Source of the DNA: Meiothermus sp.
GTDB lineage: Bacteria; Deinococcota; Deinococci; Deinococcales; Thermaceae
Assembly (NCBI RefSeq): GCF_026004075.1
Contig: NZ_BPIK01000001.1
Span: 1,466,041 to 1,530,040, forward strand
Direction of reading: 5' to 3'
Length of the DNA: 64,000 nucleotides
Part shown: positions 42,408 through 51,913 of the stretch, piece after piece
How positions within the stretch are numbered: the first letter of the stretch is position 1
Layout: the number at the start of each line of letters is the position of its first letter
Notes under the pieces: generated by a model
What the model was told of the DNA's origin: nothing
Seen by the model: the letters and a program-made list of their open reading frames with translations, nothing else
The model's database searches: none
Position numbers and translations under genes: made by a program

Positions 42408-43166
42408 ATGCAGCTAGATGGAAAAACAGCCCTCATCACCGGCGCTGGTAGTGGCATTGGCAAGGCCATCGCCGAAGTGTTCGTCAGGGAAGGGGCCAAG
42501 GTAATCCTGAACGACCTGTCCCCCGCAGCGGGAGAAGTCGCCGCAGCCGTGGGGGGCAGCTTTATTCAGGCCGATCTCTCCGATCAGCGGGCGGTGAAAG
42601 ACCTGGCCCGGCAGGCGCTTGAGCTAGGCCCTATCGACATCCTGGTCAACAACGCAGGCCTACAACGCATCCATCCGGTGGATGAGTTTCCCCTGGAAAC
42701 CTGGAACCTCATGCTCCAGGTGCTGCTCACTGCTCCCTTTCAGCTCATTCAATACATCCTGCCCACCATGAAGCAAAAGCGTTGGGGCCGGATCATCAAC
42801 ATCGCTTCGTTGCACGGATTGGTCGCCAGCCCTTATAAATCGGCTTACATTTCGGCCAAGCACGGTCTGTTGGGCCTGACCAAAACTGTGGCCCTCGAGG
42901 TTGGCGAGTACGGCATCACCTGCAACGCCATCTGCCCGGCCTACGTGCGCACCCCCTTGGTAGAGTCACAAATTGCCGACCAGGCCCGTACTCTGGGCAT
43001 CCCCGAAGCCGCGGTCGTTGGGCAAGTGATGCTGGCTCCCGCCGCCATCAAACGCTTGATTGAGCCCGTGGAAGTAGCTGAGTACGCGCTCTTCCTGGCC
43101 TCCGACAGGGCTGGGGCCATTACGGGTTCGGCCCAGGTGATGGATCTGGGCTGGACGGCCCGTTAG
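42408..43166 (+). CDS. 3-hydroxybutyrate dehydrogenase-like SDR
   Basis: 252 residues. Short-chain dehydrogenase with TGAGSGIG (11-18), NNAG and the YxxxK pair in YKSAYISAKHG. The segments NAGLQRIHPVDEFP, LTAPFQLIQ, WGRIINIASLHGLVASPYKSAY and TPLVESQIADQA strongly follow D-3-hydroxybutyrate dehydrogenases. It would oxidise the (R)-3-hydroxyacid, matching the MaoC hydratase stereochemistry. TAGCAT plus six bases precedes the ATG (leaderless), so it has its own promoter. Its stop overlaps the convergent dnaG stop by 4 bases. Confidence 0.88.
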   Translation: MQLDGKTALITGAGSGIGKAIAEVFVREGAKVILNDLSPAAGEVAAAVGGSFIQADLSDQRAVKDLARQALELGPIDILVNNAGLQRIHPVDEFPLETWNLMLQVLLTAPFQLIQYILPTMKQKRWGRIINIASLHGLVASPYKSAYISAKHGLLGLTKTVALEVGEYGITCNAICPAYVRTPLVESQIADQARTLGIPEAAVVGQVMLAPAAIKRLIEPVEVAEYALFLASDRAGAITGSAQVMDLGWTAR

Positions 43167-44941
43167 CGCTTATACACCCGCCGCTCCGCTTCGATGGCCT
43201 GCAGCACCTCTTGGATCTCTTTAGTTAGAGTACGAGTCTCGTCGAGGTCGGTGGTACTTTTGAGTTGGGCCTTTAGTTTGTCTAGGCGCATTTCGTAGTA
43301 CACCTCGCGTACCCGGGCCAAGGCTACGTTCAGGTGGGCCTCGAGGCTCTTTCGATCGAAGCTGGGGCTTTTCATCAGAACATCCATCAAGCGGGCCCCT
43401 TCGCCGCGTTGTTCAAAGTGCTTCAGGATACGGCTCTTGCCCTGCTCGGAACGGGCGGCCTGCATAAATTCGGCCAGTAGGCTCCCCTCCGGCGGCCAGG
43501 TGTGGTCTTCGACATAAAGCGCCCACTGCAAAAACTCTTCCTCGGGCACCGAGTATAAAAGAGCAATAACGTCCAGCTCGCGCAAAAGGCGTTTTTCCGT
43601 GAGATCAGGCCGGCTTAGACCAATGCCCTGGGTTCGATCGGGGGCAGAAGAGGCCTTTCGCTTGGGGGTACGGGCCCGGGCCAGATAATCTTCCAGCGCG
43701 CGTGGGGTCAGCTCCAGCGCACCGATGACCTTGGCCTTTAGCTTTTCGACCACCGGATCGAAGGGTTCGCTGGAGATTAGGCGGGGTTTGAGGGCCTCGA
43801 GGATTTTTTGCTTGTGTTCCGGCTTTTTGAGGTCGAGCCCCGCCGAAGCCACTTCGAAGCGGTACTCCACCTCGGGCAGCGCACTCTCCAGTGCAGTATC
43901 GAAACGGTCTTTACCATCTGGAACAAGCAGCAAGTCGCCAGGGTCTTTGCCGCCCTCGAGCAGCACTGCATACACCACAAAGCTGCGAGCAATCTCCAGG
44001 TTCAGGCTTTGCAAGGTAGCCTTGCGCCCGGCCTCGTCGGCATCGAACGCGAGATAAAGCTCGGTAGCATCGGCCCGTCTCAATAGGTGGGCCTGCTCAA
44101 CCGAGAGCGATGAGCCCAGCACCGCCACAGTCTCAGGAAAACCCATCTGGTGCAGGGCTATTACATCGAATAGTCCCTCCACCACCACCGCCCGTCCGCG
44201 CTCACGAATGGCCGCGCGGGCCTGAGGGTAGCCGTACAGCAACTGGCTCTTCTTGAACAGGGCCGTCTCTGGAGAGTTAAGGTATTTGGGATTATCGTCT
44301 TTTTCCAGGGCTCGAGCCGTAAAAGCCACGATGCGGCCCAGCGGATCCAGGATAGGAAAGGTCACGCGGTGGCGGAAACGGTCGAAGTAGCGCCCTTCGC
44401 GCTCCATGAGCACTCCCGCTTCCAGGCCTTCCTGTGGACTTACACCGTGTTCATGGAGGTACTTGACCAGGCCATCCCAGCTTTTGGGAGCATAGCCCAG
44501 GCCAAACTGCTCGATGGAGGCCGGGGTCAAACCACGCGCTTGCAGGTATTGCAGGGCCGGGCCTGGCAGGTGGGAGCGGAAATAGGCCTGGGTGAGCTCG
44601 AGGACTTGCAGAGCCTCCTTGCGCCCGGCAGAACGCCCCTTATACTGCGGCAGCTCTACTCCGGTCTCCTGAGCCAGGCGCTCCAGGGCTTCACGAAACT
44701 CGATGCCCTCGATTTTTTGCAGAAAAGCAAAGATGTCCCCTCCGCTCTTGCAGCCAAAGCAGTAGCAGAGTCCTTTGTTCTCGTCTACCTGAAAAGAGGG
44801 GGTTTTTTCCTGATGAAAAGGGCATAAACCCTTCCAGGTGCCCCGGCCGCTCGGTTTAAGCACCACGTACCGGCCCACCAGCTCTCGGATGGACATCCGG
44901 GAGCGGATAAGTTCGATGGCTTGGGCGCTTTGAGCATCCAT
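43163..44941 (-). CDS. dnaG: DNA primase
   Basis: 592 residues. N-terminal CHC2 zinc finger with Cys40, His43, Cys61 and Cys64 (CPFH...CFGC). Toprim catalytic core with VVEGLFDVIAL (Glu) and YLAFDADEAGRKA (Asp-x-Asp). The C-terminal part, which binds DnaB helicase, is helical and charged. No Shine-Dalgarno sequence or leaderless -10 box was recognised at the ATG. Confidence 0.95.
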   Translation of the reverse strand: MDAQSAQAIELIRSRMSIRELVGRYVVLKPSGRGTWKGLCPFHQEKTPSFQVDENKGLCYCFGCKSGGDIFAFLQKIEGIEFREALERLAQETGVELPQYKGRSAGRKEALQVLELTQAYFRSHLPGPALQYLQARGLTPASIEQFGLGYAPKSWDGLVKYLHEHGVSPQEGLEAGVLMEREGRYFDRFRHRVTFPILDPLGRIVAFTARALEKDDNPKYLNSPETALFKKSQLLYGYPQARAAIRERGRAVVVEGLFDVIALHQMGFPETVAVLGSSLSVEQAHLLRRADATELYLAFDADEAGRKATLQSLNLEIARSFVVYAVLLEGGKDPGDLLLVPDGKDRFDTALESALPEVEYRFEVASAGLDLKKPEHKQKILEALKPRLISSEPFDPVVEKLKAKVIGALELTPRALEDYLARARTPKRKASSAPDRTQGIGLSRPDLTEKRLLRELDVIALLYSVPEEEFLQWALYVEDHTWPPEGSLLAEFMQAARSEQGKSRILKHFEQRGEGARLMDVLMKSPSFDRKSLEAHLNVALARVREVYYEMRLDKLKAQLKSTTDLDETRTLTKEIQEVLQAIEAERRVYKR

Positions 44942-45105
44942 ATACAGTGCGGGTGTCAGACCGTTGGCCTGATGAAATTTAGAACCCTATTCTAACTCGC
45001 CATAGCAATTTGGAGGCCAAACCTAAAGGCTCCTGAAAATTGGGACTCCGGCGCCAGCTGTGGTGGGAAACGCAAAGTCCCAAGGCCCCGGTAGAGGGTC
45101 ATATA

Positions 45106-45157
45106 CATTTCGGCAGTATCGTTTAGCCTTGCCAAAGTGAAGGATACTGCCGAAATG
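45106..45157. repeat. Perfect 15-bp inverted repeat
   Basis: CATTTCGGCAGTATC (45106-45120) and GATACTGCCGAAATG (45143-45157) flank a 22-base centre. As RNA, either strand would make a stable stem. No T-run follows, so it is not a plain terminator. It could be an mRNA 3' stabiliser, a protein or recombination site, or a decayed transposon end pair. Confidence 0.7.
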
Positions 45158-45160
45158 CAC

Positions 45161-45213
45161 CCCTTTGATTACACCCAAAGGTGAAGGGTTCAAGCAGAAA
45201 TGGTATCAAAGGG
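45161..45213. repeat. 9-bp inverted repeat next to the 15-bp repeat
   Basis: CCCTTTGAT (45161-45169) and ATCAAAGGG (45205-45213), centre 35 bases. The left arm can alternatively pair locally (CCTTTG with CAAAGG at 45174-45181). Adjacent to the cyclase stop codon, it may form part of that gene's mRNA end. Confidence 0.55.
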
Positions 45214-45223
45214 CTAAGCCAAC

Positions 45224-48200
45224 CTACTCGAGCTGTTCCGAACGCGGCTCCAGATGCCTGGCGGGCTGCTGGAGATACCATCGTGCCAAAACGCCCAAGA
45301 TTCCGTATCCACGAAGACTATGGGCTCTTATGGGGGGTTTTTCACCTCTGAGCTGCCCCAGCAGCAGGGTTTTCCATAGGTGGGCCAGTGGGGTCTTGGC
45401 CTCGAGTTCCAGCAGGCTGGAAGGGTCGCGTCCAGAAGCCAGTAGAAGTTGTGCACGGAACAAACGAGCATAGTCATGCTGCACCACAAAGCCCGTAGCT
45501 GCAGTCTGACGCAACAGATAGCCCGAGATGGCCAGCGCCTTTTTGGGGTTGCGGTCTTGCTGCATAAAACCAAGCACAAGAAGCGCATAGAAGAAGAGGG
45601 TGGGATTACGGCTCCGCTTTGCCAGCAACACCGCATTACGAGCATGGACAACCCCGCCCTGCCCCTGGTATTCAGTACGGATACCCCTCGCCAGTTCACA
45701 AGCTGCCTGTAGCTCCGGATCTCCCTGGTCGTCCAGACCTTTGAGCAGTCGCTCAAACATCTGGTGGTTATGCTGTCCCGGGGCAAAAGCATAGGCCAGG
45801 GCTAGAAGGGCCAACAGACCTGGAGAGGGCATCCGGGTCACCGCCGACTCCCCAAAGTACAGCGCGTCGTCTAGCTGGCCCGACTCTAGCAAATAGCGCA
45901 AGCGGACACGGCTTACCCACTCAATCACCCAGGGGGGTGCACCCTCGAGCAGCAGCAAGCTTTCCTCCAGCAAAGCACCCGCTTCTTCCAACCGACCCAG
46001 GTCGAGCTCGAGTGCAGCCAGGTTGCTGTTATATAGGCTAGTAAACCAAGAAGGCAGTACCTCACCCGGCGGAGGGCCCAGGGCGCTTATGGCATCGCTG
46101 GGCCTGAACTGCCTCCAGAGTGCCTCGGAAAGAAGCTGACGCGCCTCGAAACTTTCAACTGGGCTATGGGTATAGGCGCTGAGACAGGCTTCGCACTCAG
46201 CCTGGGCCAGATCAAACCGCCCCATGCTCAGCCAGCCTCGAGCGCGAACCAGCATAGCGGCCCCTTCGAGGTATGCGGGGAGGCCTTCCAGCAAGTTTTG
46301 TGCTTCGTCGATGGGCAGCGTACGGGCCAGCGCCAGCACCAGGCGAGGTTCAACAATTTCCTGGGCTCTGGGCAGCTCCACCCGGCCCGCTCGAGCCGAC
46401 AAGGCGCTGACCGGCTCCGAAGGCCGGCCATACGGGCGCTCAAGAGCCAGGCTGGCCTCGAGTCGAATCGCCCAGGCCCGCTGATGCACGGTTTGAGGGA
46501 GTTCCTGGGCCTCCAGTGGAAGGTGTGCGAGCTCGAGGGCTTCCGCATAGCGGCCCAAGGCCAGGTGGGCTTCGGCTGCCTCGAGCGCCGCCTGCCAGCG
46601 CACATTACCCTCGGCCAGACGCAGAGCCTCGAGGTAGCCCAAGATGGCCGCCGAGTAACGCTCCTCTGCCCAGGTCTGCTGTGCAACCACCCGCCACATA
46701 CGGTAGGCCGTGGCGGTGTCACCCGCCGCTTCCAGGTGGGTTGCAGCCTCGGCCAGGCGGCCCTGGCGCTGATACCAGCGCGCCGCCTGCTGGTGCCAGT
46801 TTTGCACCTGCTGCCCGCCTACCTGGCCCAGAATTGCCTCGCGCAACCAGGGAATAGCAAATCGGAGCTGGCCGCGGTCGTCGGCCTCGAGATAACCCTC
46901 CCCCACCAGCCGGGTTAGATCGGCCTCCTCACCTACCAGGTGCCTTACCAGCTCGGGCGGAACTGTAGAACCCAGCACTGCCGCTGCCTGCAGGGCCACC
47001 CGGGCCAGTCGGGGCAGGCTATCCAGCCTGGGTTGAAACAGCGGAATGGGTTCAGGCTCGCCATTTGAGGTCAGGCTCAGGGCTTGCACCGCCAGGGGGA
47101 ACCCCCCGCTTGCCTCGGCCAGATGAAGGCTGGTGGCCGGGCCCAGGTCGGGCCGAATCCGCAAAATCAGGCGCTGGGTATCCTCCAGTGAGAGGGGCTC
47201 GAGCAAAAGGGGTTCTAAGTCGTCGGCGGCCTCCCAGCGGTTCTGGCGCGCCACCAATAGCAGCATGACCCCAGGGGGCGCAGGCTGTCGGGTGAACTCC
47301 AGCACGGTTGGGTCGGCATTATGCATATCTTCCAGCACCACCACAAGCGGCCCCCACTGGGCTACTCGTGCCAAAAGTGTTCTCCAGGTCTCAATCAGCA
47401 GGCGATCGAGTTCACCAGTGGGCAGGCCTGGATGGGCTTCGATACCTATGCTGAAATCCAGGATTGTACGCAGGTGCTCAGGCAGCTCGAGCTGCCTTAG
47501 TTGGGGAAGACCGCCGGGTAGTAGCTTTTGCAGAGCCTGCTGCAAAGCATAGCGCATGGTCACGCCCGTGGTTAGCCGCGGAGCCATCACGCTACGCACG
47601 CCATCCGGAAGGGTCTCGACAAAGTGGCGGGCCAGATAGGACTTTCCTACCCCCATCGGGCCATACAACACCACCCGCCGACCCGTACCTGCCCGAACCG
47701 CCTCAAGCGCCCGGCGTAAAGCGCCTATCTCCTGCTCCCGGCCCAGTACCTCCGGCGGATCCGTACGCAATCCCAAAAACCGAAACGGCGTCAAAGGTTC
47801 TGCGTAGCCTTTGAGGGGTTGGGGCGGCAGCGCCTCGGTGATCGCGCTTGGAACGAGACGCATGGTGGTTGCATCACACCAAACCTCACCTGGAGGAGCA
47901 GCCTGCGATAATCGTTGTGAAAGGTTGATGGCCGGCCCCAGCACGGTCTGATCGCCCACCAATCCCCCGCCCAGCGGTGTCCGCAAAACCAGTCCGCTGG
48001 CTACTCCAGCCCGCCCAGGCAGGGTACTCGAGGCCACCATAGCCTGTGCCGCCTCCAAAGCCGCCCGAGCATCTGATTCCTGGCTGCGGGGCACCCCAAA
48101 CACTGCCAAGAAACCGTCGCCAAAAAACTTATCGATGTGACCCCCGTAGAGCCGCACATGACTCGCAGCCATCTGCAGGGCAGTATTGGCAGCCTCCCAG

Positions 48201-48376
48201 GTATCCTCCAGTGGGTGGGCCAGCGCATACTCGGTGAACCTCGAGAGGTCAAAAAAAACTGCGCTCACCCACCGCCGTTCCTGTACAAAAGACCCCCCAG
48301 GCAACAAAGTATTTCCACAGCGAACGCAAAGTTCTTCACCTTCAGTATTGGTGTGACCGCAGCGGGGACAAATCAT
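45224..48376 (-). CDS. Zinc-ribbon, class III cyclase, AAA ATPase and helical-repeat protein
   Basis: 1050 residues. An N-terminal zinc ribbon (Cys 3, 6, 17, 20) is followed by a class III nucleotide cyclase domain (about 35-195). Metal Asp43 (FFDLSRF) and Asp87 (FFGDGF), Lys83, Asn151 and Arg155 (NLSQR) are all present, so activity is plausible. An AAA/NACHT-like ATPase follows, with Walker A GPMGVGKS (239-246) and Walker B LVVVLEDMHNADP. The remaining 500 or so residues are TPR-like helical repeats. The layout matches large cyclase-coupled STAND-type signalling ATPases. Ligand and product (cAMP or other) are unknown. Confidence 0.88.
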   Translation of the reverse strand: MICPRCGHTNTEGEELCVRCGNTLLPGGSFVQERRWVSAVFFDLSRFTEYALAHPLEDTWEAANTALQMAASHVRLYGGHIDKFFGDGFLAVFGVPRSQESDARAALEAAQAMVASSTLPGRAGVASGLVLRTPLGGGLVGDQTVLGPAINLSQRLSQAAPPGEVWCDATTMRLVPSAITEALPPQPLKGYAEPLTPFRFLGLRTDPPEVLGREQEIGALRRALEAVRAGTGRRVVLYGPMGVGKSYLARHFVETLPDGVRSVMAPRLTTGVTMRYALQQALQKLLPGGLPQLRQLELPEHLRTILDFSIGIEAHPGLPTGELDRLLIETWRTLLARVAQWGPLVVVLEDMHNADPTVLEFTRQPAPPGVMLLLVARQNRWEAADDLEPLLLEPLSLEDTQRLILRIRPDLGPATSLHLAEASGGFPLAVQALSLTSNGEPEPIPLFQPRLDSLPRLARVALQAAAVLGSTVPPELVRHLVGEEADLTRLVGEGYLEADDRGQLRFAIPWLREAILGQVGGQQVQNWHQQAARWYQRQGRLAEAATHLEAAGDTATAYRMWRVVAQQTWAEERYSAAILGYLEALRLAEGNVRWQAALEAAEAHLALGRYAEALELAHLPLEAQELPQTVHQRAWAIRLEASLALERPYGRPSEPVSALSARAGRVELPRAQEIVEPRLVLALARTLPIDEAQNLLEGLPAYLEGAAMLVRARGWLSMGRFDLAQAECEACLSAYTHSPVESFEARQLLSEALWRQFRPSDAISALGPPPGEVLPSWFTSLYNSNLAALELDLGRLEEAGALLEESLLLLEGAPPWVIEWVSRVRLRYLLESGQLDDALYFGESAVTRMPSPGLLALLALAYAFAPGQHNHQMFERLLKGLDDQGDPELQAACELARGIRTEYQGQGGVVHARNAVLLAKRSRNPTLFFYALLVLGFMQQDRNPKKALAISGYLLRQTAATGFVVQHDYARLFRAQLLLASGRDPSSLLELEAKTPLAHLWKTLLLGQLRGEKPPIRAHSLRGYGILGVLARWYLQQPARHLEPRSEQLE

Positions 48377-48586
48377 AGGGCAAAACCACGTTTAGGAATG
48401 CTGCTCGATGCGATGAAGGGTGTAAGAAGTTTACACCATGTACCGCTGGGATACTTCCTTCATTAGGAAATTATGAAGTCTTTATCTCGGCCCAGCTCAA
48501 AACCGTAGACGTGTTAAGTAAAGCTACGGATGGGATACATATTACAGGGGCAGGTATAGTCTCTGGCAAGACGCTTTCCAAGCCAA

Positions 48587-48613
48587 ATACAAACCCCACA
48601 TTTGGGTTTGGTG
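48587..48613 (-). terminator. Weak stem-loop downstream of 48621 gene
   Basis: CAAACCC and GGGTTTG with further outer pairing (CCAAA/TTTGG) lie within 10-35 bases after the stop of the minus-strand gene. The following T-run is poor. Confidence 0.35.
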
Positions 48614-48620
48614 CGAACTG

Positions 48621-49085
48621 CTACCGCAATTGCACATCTGAGCGGAAAACCATCAGCGGTGGGGCCAGGTGAACCTTAATTAGCATTCCTGGGCTTGGTG
48701 AATTTGCAGCAGCCAGGACGATTTGCAGATTTTTTTCGTTGCTTGCGTCATCTAGCTCCAATACAAAATAATGGGCATCCAGAACTTTTTCGACCCGGCC
48801 AGTTACTTTATAGCGTCCTCCACCAAGGTGCTCAACAGAGGGAGCATCTGAAGTCGGTTCCCAGTGTAGGGCCTGTCCATGCACAATGAACAAGGCTTCT
48901 TCGCCGGAAAAAGGCGTCAGAGTTCGGTCAAAAACAAACAGAGGGCCCCAGGGGGTAAGAACCTCGAGCAAAGGACTCCCCATCGGTTCAGGGCTTACAG
49001 GCCAGGTTTGGGCGTAGTTGGAAAATCGCTCCCAGAAGGATTCGGGGCTGTCCTCGAGGGCCACACGTCGGATCGTTGCATTCAT
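48621..49085 (-). CDS. Conserved-looking cytoplasmic protein, unknown
   Basis: 154 residues from MNATIRRVALEDSPESFW; TATCAT is eight bases ahead. No signal peptide or membrane segment. The C-terminal half (about 85-150) alternates hydrophobic residues like a small beta-barrel (GGRYKVTGRVEKVLDAHYFV, GMLIKVHLAPP), which might be an OB-type fold. No family is claimed. It stands between the cyclase gene and bamA, with a GC content a little below neighbours. Confidence 0.65.
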   Translation of the reverse strand: MNATIRRVALEDSPESFWERFSNYAQTWPVSPEPMGSPLLEVLTPWGPLFVFDRTLTPFSGEEALFIVHGQALHWEPTSDAPSVEHLGGGRYKVTGRVEKVLDAHYFVLELDDASNEKNLQIVLAAANSPSPGMLIKVHLAPPLMVFRSDVQLR

Positions 49086-49109
49086 CACCACTCATGATAA
49101 CGCCCACTC

Positions 49110-49309
49110 AATCCCGAAAGTCAGGGCAGCACGATCCACGTCGGGTTCTCCAACCCAACAAATTAGCCGATTTACCAGGAGGGCACCCCGGCTCTGCTCG
49201 TCGAAGCAGCCGCCTATCTTCCAAGGGGCAATGCCGCCCTCCACTATACGGACAACTTCGGTCGGGTTGATTCGCTAGCCTTCGAAGACGAACGAATCGA
49301 ATCTGGCAT
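49110..49309 (-). repeat. Dispersed repeat, copy C
   Basis: Read leftwards it begins ATGCCAGATTCG at 49309 and shares a diverged block of about 100 bases with copy A: TAGC, AACCC, CCGAAGTT-R-TCCG, GGAGGGC, AGCAGAGC in the same order and spacing. It also contains ATCGGCTAATTTGT, found next to copy A at 4884-4897. The exact far end is uncertain. No gene in this gap. Confidence 0.5.
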
Positions 49310-49336
49310 TATGCACTATTCGGCCCCAACGTGGTA

Positions 49337-51913
49337 TTAGAACCCAAGCCCCAAACGCAGCGCAAAGCGGCCCGAGGGATTGCGCTGGCTAAAGCCATAG
49401 TCCAGGCGTATGGGCGGCAGGATAGCCCCCAGCAAATCGAGATTAACCTGCAGGCCGATACCAGCACCCAGGAAAAAGGCATCTAGATCGCCCGAGGCAG
49501 GCCAGAGGCGGCCAAAGTCGGTGAATACAAAGCCGTAGACGTTGGTTCCACCCGTCGGGCTTAGTCCAAAATCGTAGCCGTACTCGATGGAGCCGTTCAA
49601 TACGGTAGTACCTTTATCGAGGAAGCGGGGGTCATAACCGCGCAAGGTAGTGATATCGGTGCTGTTACCCCCCAGGCTAAACTTTTGACTGTCTTGGGCG
49701 GTTCCTAGAATGGTGCCAAGCGAGAGCCTTAGCCCCAGAGCCTGACGTGCCGCCTGATCTAGCTGGAAGTAAGTTCTACCCGTCACCACTACCGGTACAT
49801 ACTGTGTGGGATCCTGGCCTTTGGGGAAGGTAATACCATAGCCGGTGCTGAGGTTGACCGAGAAGCCTTGGGTGGGAAAGGTTGGGCTATTAAGTGTGGT
49901 GTAGGTCGCACCAAGCGTGAGGTTCAGAGCCTGGAATTCACGCACGTTCTGGTCAAATTTGTTTTGGGCATCCTGCAGCAGGGCTTCGCTGCACGCTGCA
50001 TCCTCTGCCACAGGCGGATTGGCGGTGTTGCTCGAGTCCGGCACCTTGACCAAACAACGGGGCCGGTTGGCATCGTTGACTTCCAGTATCGGGATGTTCC
50101 ATTCCCAGCCCAGCCCTGCCGAAATCCGCAAATTGGGCAAATCGGCACTCAAGGGCCTTGAAATAGAGAAGTTGATACCTGTTTTGCGCTCGGTGTACTG
50201 CCATTGCGATGTTCTGTCCTTTTCATCAATGACGCCATCGCCGTTAAGATCGGGGGTGTTGCCGTTGTAGAGTTGCTCGAGGGGAAAGTTAATGTTGGCC
50301 TGGGGCTGGCTGTAGACATTGACTCCAAATGAGGTGCGTACCTGTTTGAAGTCGGCGAAATCGATGTATAGCCAGGGAATCCGGTACGAAGCGCTAAAGG
50401 TTAGGTACTGGCCCGCATCGTTCGGGTTAATGCCCAAAGTGACGTTGTACTGATGAGCCAATCCCCACAGATTCGTGTCGCTAATGCTAATGTTGCCTTC
50501 CCAACCAGTCAGGCTACTCCAGGAAATTCCAGGTATGAAACTGCCGGTTTGGGCCTCGCGAAAGCTAAGCACCAAAATCACATCCTCGGGCTTATCACCC
50601 TGCTGGGGTCGTACCCCTGGCGGCTCGCGCAGCAAGCCGGTACGCAGGATGTTGGTAATGCCCTGCCGCAAAGCACCGATCGAAAACAGGCTGCCAACCG
50701 GCGGCATCTCGCGCAAAAACACGCTGGGGTCGGTACGGGTTAGTGCGGGTTCGATGCGATAGCCTGCGATGCGCAGTTCGCGTAGCCGCTGCACATAAAC
50801 CCCGTCGCGAAAACTAATTTCAGGCTGCCCAACCAGGTCGTAGCCGGCGTCGCGGTATTCCCGCAGAATTCGAGCAAAGTCTTCATTAGCTAGAGCCGGG
50901 TTATATTCATCGCCGGGCTTGAGCCGTATTTTTGCCAAAAGTGATTCTGTAGGAATGGCCGTATTGCCTTCTATACGTACTTCACGAATCGCCCCGAAAC
51001 GCTGCTCACCGGCTTGAAAAACCAGGCGAACCCCTTCCTGGCTCACCCGTTCGGGCCTGAAGTCGATGACCCGGCTAATGCTGCGGGATAAAGCATTAAC
51101 CCCGTCCAGAATCTGGTCGAGGTTGAAGGGATCTCCCACCTTAAGACCCAGTGCGCTTATATCCACCCCTCGAGCGCTGATTTCCACAATTTTGAGTTCG
51201 CTAAAAGCCACCTTGAGCACGCCATCGGCCAGGGTGGTACGGGTCAGGTCAACCCCACTACCCCTAAAACCCGCCGCCGCGTATACATCGGCCGTACGCC
51301 CTACTGCATCGCGGAAGCGTTCGAATGAGAAGCGCCCGTTCTCGATCACCGGTTGAAAGAGCGGCTCGAGGCGCTCCTTGGGAACATAGGTGGCCGCTCC
51401 CACCTCCACCGACTTAACTTCTGGGCTCTCATCGATATTGAAGAAAAGCTCTACCCCACCCGCCACGTCCTTGGTCTCGGGAGTTACCTTGGGTTCAAAC
51501 GGGAATCCCTCGCTGCGATATATACGCGCCAGTGCCTGGGCAGCCTCAGTGGCTTTTTTGGGATTGAATACCGAGCCCACTCCAATGGCTTGCTCGGTTT
51601 CCAGGTAGCGAAGCACGTTGGCTTCGGGAAAAGCCTTGGCCGAGGTTGCCACCTTGGTAATGGTGGGGTTGGTTACCACCTCAACTACCAGCTTGCCGCC
51701 CTCGAGGCGCACTCTTGCCTCTCGGAAATAACCGGTATCCAGAACCGCCGCCCGGGCCTGCTCGAGGTCACCCGGCTCATCCCCTACGCCAAAAGGCAGG
51801 GAGATACGTACCAAGGCCGCCAAAACGGCGTCCGTACCCCGTACCTCCACCTCCTGTATGGGGGCTGCCAGGGCCAAGCTAAACAACACCATCAAGGTGA
51901 ACAGTCGCTTCAT
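49337..51913 (-). CDS. bamA: BamA/Omp85 outer-membrane assembly protein
   Basis: 858 residues from MKRLFTLMVLFSLALAAP, a signal peptide. TATGGT plus seven bases precedes this ATG; the ORF reaches further upstream without support. Several POTRA domains fill roughly 20-430 (recognisable IREVRIEGNTAIPTESLLAKIRLKPGD near 310). The C-terminal half is a 16-strand-type barrel with the lid motif TLRGYDPRFLDKG and a final aromatic strand ending RLGLGF. It inserts beta-barrel proteins in the outer membrane. It lies directly downstream of tamB. Confidence 0.93.
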   Translation of the reverse strand: MKRLFTLMVLFSLALAAPIQEVEVRGTDAVLAALVRISLPFGVGDEPGDLEQARAAVLDTGYFREARVRLEGGKLVVEVVTNPTITKVATSAKAFPEANVLRYLETEQAIGVGSVFNPKKATEAAQALARIYRSEGFPFEPKVTPETKDVAGGVELFFNIDESPEVKSVEVGAATYVPKERLEPLFQPVIENGRFSFERFRDAVGRTADVYAAAGFRGSGVDLTRTTLADGVLKVAFSELKIVEISARGVDISALGLKVGDPFNLDQILDGVNALSRSISRVIDFRPERVSQEGVRLVFQAGEQRFGAIREVRIEGNTAIPTESLLAKIRLKPGDEYNPALANEDFARILREYRDAGYDLVGQPEISFRDGVYVQRLRELRIAGYRIEPALTRTDPSVFLREMPPVGSLFSIGALRQGITNILRTGLLREPPGVRPQQGDKPEDVILVLSFREAQTGSFIPGISWSSLTGWEGNISISDTNLWGLAHQYNVTLGINPNDAGQYLTFSASYRIPWLYIDFADFKQVRTSFGVNVYSQPQANINFPLEQLYNGNTPDLNGDGVIDEKDRTSQWQYTERKTGINFSISRPLSADLPNLRISAGLGWEWNIPILEVNDANRPRCLVKVPDSSNTANPPVAEDAACSEALLQDAQNKFDQNVREFQALNLTLGATYTTLNSPTFPTQGFSVNLSTGYGITFPKGQDPTQYVPVVVTGRTYFQLDQAARQALGLRLSLGTILGTAQDSQKFSLGGNSTDITTLRGYDPRFLDKGTTVLNGSIEYGYDFGLSPTGGTNVYGFVFTDFGRLWPASGDLDAFFLGAGIGLQVNLDLLGAILPPIRLDYGFSQRNPSGRFALRLGLGF

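Larger units (their letters stand above)
44942..45223. other. 282-bp gap with two large inverted repeats
   Basis: No coding ORF. Between the dnaG start and the cyclase stop, both on the minus strand. It contains the 15-bp and 9-bp inverted repeats annotated separately. Confidence 0.6.
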
